Below are positions 33,143 to 40,986 of a stretch of DNA of 64,000 nt, piece by piece (position 1 is the stretch's first letter; every line of letters begins with the position of its first letter). Made by a program: the position numbers and the translations under genes. Source of the DNA: Nocardioides sp. zg-1230. Lineage in GTDB: Bacteria; Actinomycetota; Actinomycetes; Propionibacteriales; Nocardioidaceae. The notes under the pieces are model-generated. The model was not told the DNA's origin and made no database searches. It saw only the letters and a list, made by a program, of their open reading frames with translations. Where the stretch lies: positions 62,001 to 126,000 of the forward strand of contig NZ_JABJQZ010000001.1 in NCBI RefSeq assembly GCF_013155335.1, in the 5' to 3' direction.

Positions 33143-34301
33143 CGGTTTCCTGACGCGGCTCCGGCACCGCCGGGGCGAACCAGCCCGACGGGCTGAGCTC
33201 CGCGCCCATCCGAGGGACGTACTGGTCGAAGTAGACCCGCGAGATCAGCTCACGGCGGCTGCGCACGTCGGCCTTCAGGAACACCGTCTTGAGGTGGTCC
33301 TGCACCGTCCACGGTGACACGTGCAGGCTGGCGGCGATCTCCTTGGTGTCGAGGCCCTGCAGGACGAGCTGGGTCACGTCACGCTCGCGCGGCGTGAGGT
33401 CGAAGGCGGCCACGACGAGGGAGACGATCTCGGGCGGCCGCGCCTCCTCGATGGTGACGACCACGTCGCCCACGCCGCGGTCCCCGGCTGCCGACAGGGG
33501 CGCCGCGTGCAGCACCAGCCACGTCCCGTTGCTCGTCCGGACACGGGACCGCGGCATCGTGGCGGTCTCGCCGCGGGCGAGGCGACGGGCCGCACCGAGG
33601 AGCGAGGCGATCATCCCGGCCGGGTCGCCGCCCGAGTCGCCCGAGCTGAGCTCGCGCAGGCGGGCCTCGGCCCCCAGGCTCATCTGCGTGATCCTGTCGT
33701 CGGCGCCCACGATGAGCACGGCCGGTCCCCCGACCGCCGCGCCTGCGTCCGACTCGGAGAGCCGGCAGAGCATGCCGGTGCGCACGCCGCGCGCGAACAC
33801 CTCGGTGAGGGAGGCCATGAACTCGACCTCGGCGGTGCCGAACGGGGCGTCGTCCGGGCCGCGGAACAGCGCGAGCGCGCCCCACGCCGCGCCCGCCTCG
33901 CGGAAGACCAGGCGCAGCTCGTCGGCGAATCCGAAGTTGGGCTTCATGAACCGGCTCATCCGGCCCGACCGCTCGACCTCGCCGTCGGTGACGGCGTGCA
34001 CGCCCGCGGCCGGCACCGCAGCGCGCGCCAGCTCGCCGAACGCGGTCGGCTCGCTGGTGCCGTACTCGATCAGCCCGAACTCGTGGTCGTAGGTGTTGGT
34101 GTCGCGGAGCGCGCCGTACTTGCGGGCGCTGGTGAGCAGGAAGGTGGCCGGGTCGTGCGTGCCGAGGCACGCCCCGACCGCCGGCACGGCGCGGCCGACA
34201 GACTCGACCGCCTCCTCGAGGAACGTCTCGAGGTCGAGCCCCGCGCGCGACACGACGTCCACGTCGCGGCGCACGCGCTCGGCGAGCAGGGGCGTGGGCA
34301 T
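33126..34301 (-). CDS. LuxR-family regulator with GAF-like sensor
   Basis: 391 residues from ATG 34301; the open frame continues upstream through the divergent promoter and was not used. Residues about 20-180 resemble a GAF sensor (ACLGTHDPATFLLTSARKYG, WGALALFRGPDDAPFGTAEVEFM). A second PAS-like part (190-300) has VLIVGADDRITQMSLGAEARL. The C-terminal HTH runs LTPRERDVTQLVLQGLDTKE, then IAASLHVSPWTVQDHLKTVF. It is a response-type transcription factor without a receiver domain. It is divergent from a FAD oxidoreductase gene that it probably controls; repeated CTGGGAG/CTCCC half-sites lie between them. Confidence 0.85.
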   Translation of the reverse strand: MPTPLLAERVRRDVDVVSRAGLDLETFLEEAVESVGRAVPAVGACLGTHDPATFLLTSARKYGALRDTNTYDHEFGLIEYGTSEPTAFGELARAAVPAAGVHAVTDGEVERSGRMSRFMKPNFGFADELRLVFREAGAAWGALALFRGPDDAPFGTAEVEFMASLTEVFARGVRTGMLCRLSESDAGAAVGGPAVLIVGADDRITQMSLGAEARLRELSSGDSGGDPAGMIASLLGAARRLARGETATMPRSRVRTSNGTWLVLHAAPLSAAGDRGVGDVVVTIEEARPPEIVSLVVAAFDLTPRERDVTQLVLQGLDTKEIAASLHVSPWTVQDHLKTVFLKADVRSRRELISRVYFDQYVPRMGAELSPSGWFAPAVPEPRQETATSSR

Positions 34302-34337
34302 GGACCCGAGTGTGGGGGACGGACCGCCGCCAGCGCA

Positions 34338-34405
34338 CTCCCATAACTCTGGGAGGCACCACTGGTCCAGATCACTGGGAGCGCAACTCCCCTGCTGACT
34401 GGGAT
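34338..34405. promoter_or_regulatory. Candidate operator array between luxR and FAD oxidoreductase genes
   Basis: Three related sites: CTCCCATAACTCTGGGAG (34338-34355, an interrupted dyad), CTGGGAG with ACTCCC 4 nt on (34375-34391), and ACTGGGAT (34398-34405). They fill the 172-bp divergent region. Repeated half-sites next to a LuxR-type gene suggest its binding sites. Neither a -10 box nor binding has been shown. Confidence 0.45.
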
Positions 34406-34473
34406 CGCCGCGGCCCCGTCGCCGGCGCCATCCTCGTCGGGTCAGCTCCACCCGAACGAGAGAAGAACCCACG

Positions 34474-35880
34474 ATGACCACCATCGACACCCCGGCCGAC
34501 ACCCCGGCCGACACCCCAGCCGACACCCCGGCCGAGCACCTGCGAGGCCTCTGCGGCGGAGCCGTGCACCTCCCGGGCGACGAGGCGTACGACGTCCTCC
34601 GTACCCCGTGGAACCTGGCAGCCGACCTGCGGCCCGCGGCCGTGGCCGTTCCCCGCAGCGCGGCCGACGTCGCCGACGTCATGCACGCCGCGCTCGACGC
34701 CGGGCTCCGGGTAGCCCCGATCAGCACGGGCCACGCCGCCGCCCTGCTCACCCTGGGCTCCCTCGACGACGTCGTCGTGGTCCGGATGTCGGCCCTGACC
34801 GGGGTCACCGTCGACCCTGAGGCGCGGATCGCCCGCGTCGAGGGCGGCACGCTGTGGCAGGACGTCGTCGAGGCGGCGGCCGAGCACGGCCTGGCCGCGC
34901 TCCACGGGAGCTCGCCCGACGTGGCGGTCGCCGGCTACTGCCTCGGCGGCGGCATCGGGTGGTACGCCCGCAAGCACGGCTTCGCCGCGAACAGCGTCGC
35001 CGCCGTGGAGCTGGTGACGCCCAACGGCGAGCTGCTGCGCGTCGACGCCGACCACCACGCCGACCTCTTCTGGGCGCTACGCGGGGGCGGCGGCAACTTC
35101 GGCGTCGTGACGGCGCTGGAGATCTCCCTCCTGCCCCACGCCGACGCCTACGCCGGCATGCTCCTCTGGGACCGCGAGGCCGCGCCGGAGGTGCTGCGCG
35201 CCTGGGCGGCGTGGACGCAGGACGCGCCGGAGGAGGTCACCACGTCGTTCCGCGTGCTGTCCTTCCCACCGCTGCCCGAGCTGCCGCCGTTCCTCAGCGG
35301 GCGCCAGCTCGTCGTCATCGACGGAGCCGTCCTGGCCGACGACCGGACGGCCGAGGAGCTGCTCGCGCCCCTGCGCGCGCTCGCCCCTGAGATGGACACC
35401 TTCGCCCGGGTGCCGGCCACCGCGGTCACCCGGATCCACATGGACCCCGAGGGCGGTGCGCCGTCCGGGGCCGACCACACGCTGCTGGCCGACCTGCCGG
35501 AGGAGGCCGTGCAGGCCTTCCTCACGGAGGTCGGACCCGGCACGACGACGACGTTGCTGGCCGCGGAGCTCCGTCAGCTCGGCGGCGCACTCGCCCGTCG
35601 TACGGAGTCGGGCGGGGCGGTGGGCGCGGTCGACGCCCGGTTCGCGGCGTTCTTCGTCGGCATCGCGCCCACGCCCGAGGCGTACGCAGCGGTCCGCGCG
35701 GACGCCGCCCGCGTGGTCGCCGCCCTCGAGCCGTGGTCCGCGCAGCGAGAGCTGCCCACCTTCGCCGAGCACGCCGACAGCGCCCGCCGCTGCTACGACG
35801 AGGCCGACTGGGCGCGTCTCCGCGCGCTACGGGCACAGGTCGACCCCGGTGGCCGGATGCGGGCGGGGCACGTCATCTGA
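34474..35880 (+). CDS. FAD-linked oxidoreductase (PCMH/BBE berberine-bridge type)
   Basis: 468 residues. The FAD_binding_4 domain begins after an unusual N-terminus of four TPAD repeats; landmarks are RPAAVAVPRSAADVADVMHA, ISTGHAAALLTLGSLDDVVV, VEGGTLWQDVVEAA and GGGIGWYARKHGFAANSV. The BBE motif near the end is RRCYDEADWARLRALRAQVDP. Enzymes of this group oxidise alcohols, sugars or alkaloid-like compounds with covalent FAD. The usual histidine and cysteine for bicovalent attachment are not both seen; STGHAA may supply one histidine. The substrate is unknown. It is divergent from the LuxR gene and convergent with a lipoprotein gene across inverted repeat B. Confidence 0.88.
   Translation: MTTIDTPADTPADTPADTPAEHLRGLCGGAVHLPGDEAYDVLRTPWNLAADLRPAAVAVPRSAADVADVMHAALDAGLRVAPISTGHAAALLTLGSLDDVVVVRMSALTGVTVDPEARIARVEGGTLWQDVVEAAAEHGLAALHGSSPDVAVAGYCLGGGIGWYARKHGFAANSVAAVELVTPNGELLRVDADHHADLFWALRGGGGNFGVVTALEISLLPHADAYAGMLLWDREAAPEVLRAWAAWTQDAPEEVTTSFRVLSFPPLPELPPFLSGRQLVVIDGAVLADDRTAEELLAPLRALAPEMDTFARVPATAVTRIHMDPEGGAPSGADHTLLADLPEEAVQAFLTEVGPGTTTTLLAAELRQLGGALARRTESGGAVGAVDARFAAFFVGIAPTPEAYAAVRADAARVVAALEPWSAQRELPTFAEHADSARRCYDEADWARLRALRAQVDPGGRMRAGHVI
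34489..34536 (+). repeat. In-frame 12-bp tandem repeat at FAD gene start
   Basis: About four copies of a 12-bp unit (GACACCCCGGCC) encode TPAD repeats at the N-terminus of the oxidoreductase. One copy has a single change. A 12-bp step keeps the frame, so copy number can vary without breaking the gene. Confidence 0.85.
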
Positions 35881-35891
35881 TCCACCCACCC

Positions 35892-35954
35892 GATATCTGA
35901 GGACGTGATGCACGTGGATCGGCCCGATCCGCGTTCACCGCGTCCTCAGATATC
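35892..35954. repeat. Nested inverted repeat element B, possible bidirectional terminator
   Basis: Outer arms 35892-35905 and 35941-35954 are a perfect 14-bp pair (GATATCTGAGGACG). Inside is GGATCGG-C-CCGATCC at 35916-35930, a 7-bp hairpin with a 1-nt loop. It lies between two convergent genes, 11 bp from each stop, a position expected for a two-way terminator, but without U-tracts. Confidence 0.85.
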
Positions 35955-35966
35955 TGCCGGCCCGGG

Positions 35967-36812
35967 TCAGGAGGCGGGGACCAGCGACGAGCTGATCCGC
36001 ACGAGCCCGTCGCCGTACGTCGCGTCGGCCCACTCCTGGATCGAACCGTCGTCGTAGACGACCTGCGCGTCGAGCGAGTCGGGCGCCGACGACCCGCTGG
36101 TCAGCAGCTGGTCGCCGAGCGCGGCCTGCAGCTCCTGGTTGACCTCGTTGAGGTCGGCGTCACTCTTCTCGACGACCGTCACGCACAGCAGCCCGCCCCA
36201 CGTCTCGCGCAGGGTCGACTCGGCCGCCTCGGCGTCGCCGGTCACCGCGACGCTGATCGTGCCGTTGCTCAGCCAGGAGCTGGCATAGGTCGGCAGCGCG
36301 GAGGCAGCCGCGAGGGTGGCGTCCATGTCCTCGGGGGTCGCCTTCTCGGGATCGGTCGTGGTCGCGACGTCGCACGCCGGGTCCAGGCCACCGGCGCCCG
36401 GCTGCTTCATCACGTCGTACAGCGCGGCCGGGATGGCGTCGGTGACGGTGAACGTCGTGCCGTCGTAGGTGCCGGTCAGGGCGTACTGCCCCCAGGTCAC
36501 CCCACCCGCCTCCTCCGAGCCGACGTCGCCCCAGTCGAAGTCGGCGAGGGCGGGCCCGCCGCACTGGGGCGGGTAGGACTCGGCGACGGCGCCCAGGCAC
36601 ATCTCCGGACCGCCGCCGGAGTCGAGCACGGTCACGAGCCCGCTCGTGCGCACCTCACCGTCCGGCACCGGTGTCGGCGCCTCACCCGTCGTCGCGGTCG
36701 CGGCGGAGTCACCCGAGCTCGACGGGTCGACGGCCTTCATCTCGGCCTCGGTGGAGCAGGCGGTGGCGGCGCCCAGCAGGGACAGCACGGCAGCAGCGGC
36801 GAGGATCCTCAT
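35967..36812 (-). CDS. Secreted lipoprotein of unknown function
   Basis: 281 residues. The signal peptide MRILAAAAVLSLLGAATAC ends in a lipobox with Cys19 as the lipidated residue. A Ser/Thr/Pro-rich spacer (20-55) leads to a globular domain with several cysteines (PEMCLGAVAESYPPQCGGP) and GQYALTGTYDGTTFTVTDAI. No enzymatic motif is recognised. GGAGG precedes the ATG, and a TAGCGT box is 9 nt upstream. It follows hemQ in the same direction with a 66-bp gap. Mycobacteria keep a different small gene at this place between hemQ and msrB. Confidence 0.78.
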   Translation of the reverse strand: MRILAAAAVLSLLGAATACSTEAEMKAVDPSSSGDSAATATTGEAPTPVPDGEVRTSGLVTVLDSGGGPEMCLGAVAESYPPQCGGPALADFDWGDVGSEEAGGVTWGQYALTGTYDGTTFTVTDAIPAALYDVMKQPGAGGLDPACDVATTTDPEKATPEDMDATLAAASALPTYASSWLSNGTISVAVTGDAEAAESTLRETWGGLLCVTVVEKSDADLNEVNQELQAALGDQLLTSGSSAPDSLDAQVVYDDGSIQEWADATYGDGLVRISSSLVPAS

Positions 36813-36878
36813 GGTCCTCCGACGCTACCGCTGCCCGAGCCGTTCCCGGGTCAGCACCGGGCGGGTCAGGCAGGCGGG

Positions 36879-37598
36879 TCAGGGCAGGCGGTCGAGCAGC
36901 TCCTTCGGCGTGACGCGGGCACCGGTGTAGAACGGCACCTCCTCGCGCACGTGGCGGCGGGCGTCGGAGGCGCGCAGGTCGCGCATCAGGTCGACGATGC
37001 GGTGCAGCTCGTCGGCCTCGAAGGCCAGCATCCACTCGTAGTCGCCGAGGGCGAACGAGGCGACCGTGTTGGCGCGTACGTCGGCATAGCCGCGGGCCTG
37101 CTGGCCGTGCTGGGCGAGCATCCGGCGGCGTTCGCCGTCGTCGAGGAGGTACCACTCGTAGGACCGCACGAAGGGGTAGACGCACACGTGCGCGCGCGGC
37201 TCCTCGTCGGCGAGGAACGCCGGGATGTGCGACTTGTTGAACTCCGCCGGGCGGTGCAGCGCCATCTGCGACCAGACCGGCTCGAGGCGGCGGCCGAAGG
37301 CGGTGCGCCGGAACGCGTTGAAGGCGCCCTGCAGCTGCTGGGAGTCGGCGGCGTGCCACCACACCATGACGTCGGCGTCGGCGCGCAGCCCGCTGACGTC
37401 GTAGATCCCGCGGACCTTGACGTCCTGCTCGGCCAGCACCTCGACGAGCGCCTCGACGTCGGTCGCCTCGGCGGCGCGGTCGGCGTCGTCGCCCAGGACG
37501 TCGCGGAGCCGGAACACCGACCACATCGTGTAGCGGATGGTGTCGTTGAGCTCCCGGGTGCGGGCGGCGTTGGTCTTCTCCTGGTCCGTCTCGGTCAT
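36879..37598 (-). CDS. hemQ: Coproheme decarboxylase
   Basis: 239 residues, the length of actinobacterial HemQ in the chlorite-dismutase family. It converts coproheme III to heme b with hydrogen peroxide in the coproporphyrin-dependent pathway of Gram-positives. Family stretches are [30 protein letters not shown], the loop [20 protein letters not shown] and [21 protein letters not shown]. The actinobacterial type has a catalytic tyrosine in the [10 protein letters not shown] region. Its ATG is 4 nt after the hemG stop, so hemG and hemQ are one operon. A CAGAAT box 6 nt upstream could also give a leaderless start. Confidence 0.95.
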   Translation of the reverse strand: MTETDQEKTNAARTRELNDTIRYTMWSVFRLRDVLGDDADRAAEATDVEALVEVLAEQDVKVRGIYDVSGLRADADVMVWWHAADSQQLQGAFNAFRRTAFGRRLEPVWSQMALHRPAEFNKSHIPAFLADEEPRAHVCVYPFVRSYEWYLLDDGERRRMLAQHGQQARGYADVRANTVASFALGDYEWMLAFEADELHRIVDLMRDLRASDARRHVREEVPFYTGARVTPKELLDRLP

Positions 37599-37602
37599 GA
37601 GT

Positions 37603-38952
37603 TCATTCTGCCCGTGTGACCGAGGCCACGGCCTGCCGGGCCGAGCCGATCACCGCGGGGATGCCGACGCCGTCGTACGCCGCCCCGCACACCGCGAGCC
37701 CGGGCTGACCGGCGACCGCGGCGCGGATCCGCGCGACGCGGTCGAGGTGACCGACGGCGTACTGCGGCAGCGCGCCACCCCACCGCTGCACGTGGGTGTC
37801 GACGGGTCGGGCGGTGATGCCGGCCATCGCGGCGAGGTCGGCGAGCGAGACGCGCACCAGCCCCTCGTCGTCGGCCTGCAGGACGGCCTCCTCGCCGTGG
37901 CGCCCGAGGGAGGTGCGCAGCACGACGACGTCGGGATCGAGGTCGCGCACCCATGCCCACTTGGCGAAGGAGAAGGTCGAGGCCTTGATGGTGCGCCGCT
38001 CGACGGGCGGTACCAGGAACCCCGACCGGTCGAACAGCGCGTCGGGGACGTCGCGCGACCGGAAGGCGAGCGTGACGACGGCGACGCTCGCGGCCTCGAC
38101 GGCGGCGAGCTCCTCCGCGGCGTCCGGAGCGACCTCGCCCAGCAGGCGGGCGGTGGCGGCGGCCGGGGTCGCAAGGACGACCACGTCGGCCTCGACGGTC
38201 TCGGGGCGGGTGGTCGGTCCGACGGTCAGCGCCCATCCGCTCGTCGTACGGCTGAGGGCGCGAACGGTCGCCGAGGTGCGCACCTCGAAGCCGCCGCCCT
38301 CGACGACGAGGCCGGGCAGGCGACCCATGCCGCCGGGGAGCGTGGCGAAGACCGGGGCGGTCGAGGTCGGCACGGCCGTTGCCTGCTCGAGCAGGCTGCC
38401 GCGGCGGGCCATGGCGAGCAGCTGGGGCACGGCCGCGGCCGCGGAGATGCGGCGCGCGTGGCCGGCGTACACCCCTCCCAGCAGGGGTTCGACGAGCCGG
38501 TCGACGAGCTCGTCGCCGAGCCGGGCGGCCACCAGGTCGCCGACCGAGACGTCGTCGTCGACGAGCACGTCGGTCTCGGCGCCGGCACGGGCCAGGCCGT
38601 CAGCGCTCAGCACCCCGCTGGCGGCCAGCTGGTCGAGGTCGAAGGGCACGCCCATCAGCGAGCGCGGCATGGTGCGGAGCGCTCCCCGGGACCAGACCGC
38701 CGACGCAGCGGGCGTCGGGTGCACCACGTCGGCGCCGACCTCCGCGGCGAGCGCCAGGCCCTCGGGCCGGCGGGCCAGCATGGCCTCGGCGCCGACGTCG
38801 ACGGTGAGCCCGGCGACCTCGGCACTGCGGAGCTTGCCGCCGACGTGCGGGGAGCCTTCGAGGAGCAGCACGTCACGTCCGGTCGCGGCGAGCTCCCGTG
38901 CGGCGACCAGCCCGGCGATCCCGCCACCCACGACCACCGCGTCCCGCCTCAC
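37603..38952 (-). CDS. hemG: Coproporphyrinogen III oxidase (CgoX; HemY/HemG-type)
   Basis: 449 residues from a GTG at 38952. The FAD-binding motif is [21 protein letters not shown], followed by [16 protein letters not shown]. The central membrane-associated substrate region has [21 protein letters not shown] and [22 protein letters not shown]; the C-terminal dinucleotide block is [22 protein letters not shown] (shown in parts: [15 protein letters not shown]). Given hemQ next to it, the enzyme most likely oxidises coproporphyrinogen III rather than protoporphyrinogen IX. It is divergent from the NYN gene, with 54 bp between starts, and is separated from hemE by an 8-kb accessory stretch. Confidence 0.94.
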   Translation of the reverse strand: MRRDAVVVGGGIAGLVAARELAATGRDVLLLEGSPHVGGKLRSAEVAGLTVDVGAEAMLARRPEGLALAAEVGADVVHPTPAASAVWSRGALRTMPRSLMGVPFDLDQLAASGVLSADGLARAGAETDVLVDDDVSVGDLVAARLGDELVDRLVEPLLGGVYAGHARRISAAAAVPQLLAMARRGSLLEQATAVPTSTAPVFATLPGGMGRLPGLVVEGGGFEVRTSATVRALSRTTSGWALTVGPTTRPETVEADVVVLATPAAATARLLGEVAPDAAEELAAVEAASVAVVTLAFRSRDVPDALFDRSGFLVPPVERRTIKASTFSFAKWAWVRDLDPDVVVLRTSLGRHGEEAVLQADDEGLVRVSLADLAAMAGITARPVDTHVQRWGGALPQYAVGHLDRVARIRAAVAGQPGLAVCGAAYDGVGIPAVIGSARQAVASVTRAE

Positions 38953-38964
38953 GCCACCAGCCTG
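38953..38964 (-). promoter_or_regulatory. Leaderless promoter of hemG-hemQ
   Basis: On the minus strand CAGGCT (38964-38959) stands 6 nt before GTG 38952. The first base departs from TANNNT, so the call is weaker than others. The divergent NYN promoter is 30 bp away. Confidence 0.5.
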
Positions 38965-38994
38965 CCAGAGCCGTCCCGCAGGCCTGCGTGGACC

Positions 38995-39006
38995 TAGGCT
39001 GCACCC
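38995..39006 (+). promoter_or_regulatory. Leaderless promoter of NYN gene
   Basis: TAGGCT at 38995-39000, then 6 nt, then ATG 39007. Confidence 0.7.
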
Positions 39007-39864
39007 ATGGAGTCCACGGGAGCCGCCGACCGCATCGCGGTCATGATCGACGCCGACAACACGCGACCCGCCTACGCCGACGAGGTGCTCGGCGAGGTCG
39101 CGAAGTACGGCGACCCGACCATCCGGCGCGTCTACGGCGACTGGACGAATCCGCACCTGACCCAGTGGGCGCGCAAGCTCAACCGCCTCGGCCTGCGCGC
39201 GATGCACCAGAACGCCTACACGTCCGGCAAGAACTCCACCGACCTCGCGCTCGTGATCGACGCGATGGACCTGCTGTACGACGGCAACGTGGAGGCGTTC
39301 GCGCTCGTCACGAGCGACAGCGACTTCACCAGCCTCGCCCACCGTCTCCGCGAGTCGGGCAAGAAGGTCTACGTGCTCGGGGAGAACAAGGCGCCGGAGT
39401 CGCTGCGCAACGCCTGCGACAAGTTCATCGACCTCGCCGTCGTCACCGACCAGTCCGACGACGAGGACGCCGACGACGAGGCCGGCGACGCCGACGAGAC
39501 GGACACGCCGTCCATCAACCTGCAGAGCGCGCTCACCCGCGCGGTCAACGCGGTCTCGGACGACGACGGCTGGGCACTCCTGCCCGCGCTGGGCAACCAG
39601 CTGATCCGCACCCACCCGTCCTTCGACGCGCGCAACTTCGCCGGGCCGGGGGCGCGGCTGAGCACCCTCGTCGCCGCCCAGCCCTACCTCGAGGCCTCGG
39701 GCAGCGGGAACGCCCTGCGGGTCCGGCTCAAGGGCCACAAGCCTGCTGGGAGGAAGGCCGCTGACAAGAAGGTGCCCGACAAGGAGGCGCCGCCCACGGC
39801 TGCGCCGCCGAAGGTCACCACCACCAAGCGCACCGCGAAGCGGGCGTCGAGCAAGAAGGCCTGA
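39007..39864 (+). CDS. NYN-domain (LabA/DUF88-like) putative ribonuclease with OST-HTH-like end
   Basis: 285 residues. The NYN nuclease core of the PIN superfamily fills about 1-150, with acidic site residues in VMIDADNTRPAYAD, STDLALVIDAMDLL and ALVTSDSDFTSLAHRLRESG. After an acidic linker (DDEDADDEAGDADET) comes a winged-helix region of OST-HTH/LOTUS type (LQSALTRAVNAVSDDDGWALL, FDARNFAGPGARLSTLVAAQ), and a Lys/Ala/Pro tail that probably binds nucleic acid. The RNA target is unknown. It is the first gene of the insertion between hemG and hemE. Confidence 0.88.
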   Translation: MESTGAADRIAVMIDADNTRPAYADEVLGEVAKYGDPTIRRVYGDWTNPHLTQWARKLNRLGLRAMHQNAYTSGKNSTDLALVIDAMDLLYDGNVEAFALVTSDSDFTSLAHRLRESGKKVYVLGENKAPESLRNACDKFIDLAVVTDQSDDEDADDEAGDADETDTPSINLQSALTRAVNAVSDDDGWALLPALGNQLIRTHPSFDARNFAGPGARLSTLVAAQPYLEASGSGNALRVRLKGHKPAGRKAADKKVPDKEAPPTAAPPKVTTTKRTAKRASSKKA

Positions 39865-39922
39865 CGAGTCACAGTTCAGTCACGACCGGAACCGGCACCC
39901 GACCCGGCGGCGTCGGACGGCC

Positions 39923-40909
39923 ATGACCCTCACCGCGACCCGCTCCCGCAGCGCGCGACTCCTCACCGGACTCGCCACCGCCCTCGCCATGACGGCCCTG
40001 CTGGCCGCCTGTTCGGCCGACGACAGCGGCGGCGGGGATGCCGTCTCCGGGGAGGTGTCGAGCGAGACGTCCGGCGACTCGGCCGGGAACTCGTCCGGCA
40101 GCTCGTCCGGGAGCTCGTCGGCCACCTCGTCAGGGGCGGACCGGTCGACCTCGCAGGGCGACACCGCCGGCTCGGAGGACGGATCGACTGACGGTCCGAC
40201 CACTCCCGAGCTGCAGCGGTCGGTCATCTCCAGCGGCACGGTCTCGCTCGCCGGTGAGGACGTCCGGGAGACCCGCCGGGACGTGCAGCGCGTGGTCGAC
40301 GCGCAGGGCGGTGAGATCACCGACGAGACCACCGAGACCGACTCCGAGGGCGACACGTCGTACGTGCGGATGGTCGTGCGCGTGCCGAGCGCGAAGTTCG
40401 GCGAGACGATGTCCGCGCTCGAGCAGGTCGGGGTGCTGCGTTCGTCCGCCCGCGGCTCGGAGGACGTGACCACCCAGGTCATCGACACCGGAGCCCGGGT
40501 CCGCGCCCAGGAGGCCAGCCTGCGCCGGGTCGAGCTGCTGCTCGCCGAGGCCCGCGACCTCAAGGACGTGATCTGGATCGAGTCCCAGCTCACCGGCCGG
40601 CAGGCCGAGCTCGACTCGTTGAAGTCGCAGCAGTCGTGGCTGTCCGACCAGACCTCGCTGTCGACCATCACCGTCGACATCTCCACCCACCAGGTCGTCG
40701 AGGACGAGCCCGAGGAGAAGGAGCGGCCCGCAGGCTTCCTGGCCGGGCTCGACGGCGGCTCGAAGGCCCTCGGGGCCGTGGTCACCGTCCTGAGCACCAT
40801 CCTCGGCGCCCTGCTGCCCTTCGCCGCTGTCGCGCTGGTGCTCGGGCTGCCGGTCTGGCTCGTCCTACGCCGCCGCCGGACGGCTGCGACCCGGACGCCC
40901 GCCGCGTAG
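39923..40909 (+). CDS. DUF4349-domain lipoprotein
   Basis: 328 residues. Signal peptide with lipobox LLAAC (Cys30), a long Ser/Gly/Asp linker (31-90), then the DUF4349 domain: SVISSGTVSLAGEDVRETRR, MVVRVPSAKFGETMSALEQV and a coiled-coil centre (VRAQEASLRRVELLLAEARD, ESQLTGRQAELDSLKSQQSW). A membrane helix near the C-terminus (about 290-315) and a basic tail close it. The layout, anchored at both ends, fits a periplasm-facing structural or sensor protein. Function is unknown. Confidence 0.87.
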   Translation: MTLTATRSRSARLLTGLATALAMTALLAACSADDSGGGDAVSGEVSSETSGDSAGNSSGSSSGSSSATSSGADRSTSQGDTAGSEDGSTDGPTTPELQRSVISSGTVSLAGEDVRETRRDVQRVVDAQGGEITDETTETDSEGDTSYVRMVVRVPSAKFGETMSALEQVGVLRSSARGSEDVTTQVIDTGARVRAQEASLRRVELLLAEARDLKDVIWIESQLTGRQAELDSLKSQQSWLSDQTSLSTITVDISTHQVVEDEPEEKERPAGFLAGLDGGSKALGAVVTVLSTILGALLPFAAVALVLGLPVWLVLRRRRTAATRTPAA

Positions 40910-40923
40910 CCGCGCGGACAGAA

Positions 40924-40952
40924 CCCGTCCCGCGACGGGGTGCCACGCGTGG
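40924..40952. terminator. Hairpin pair between convergent DUF4349 and MFS genes
   Basis: CCCGTC-CCGC-GACGGG at 40924-40939 is a 6-bp hairpin, and CCACGCGTGG at 40943-40952 is a perfect palindrome. They lie between two convergent stops (40909 and 40987). There is no U-tract, so this is a possible rather than certain terminator. Confidence 0.45.
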
Positions 40953-40986
40953 TCCGGGCGCCCCGTCGAGGGTTGTGTCCGTGCGT

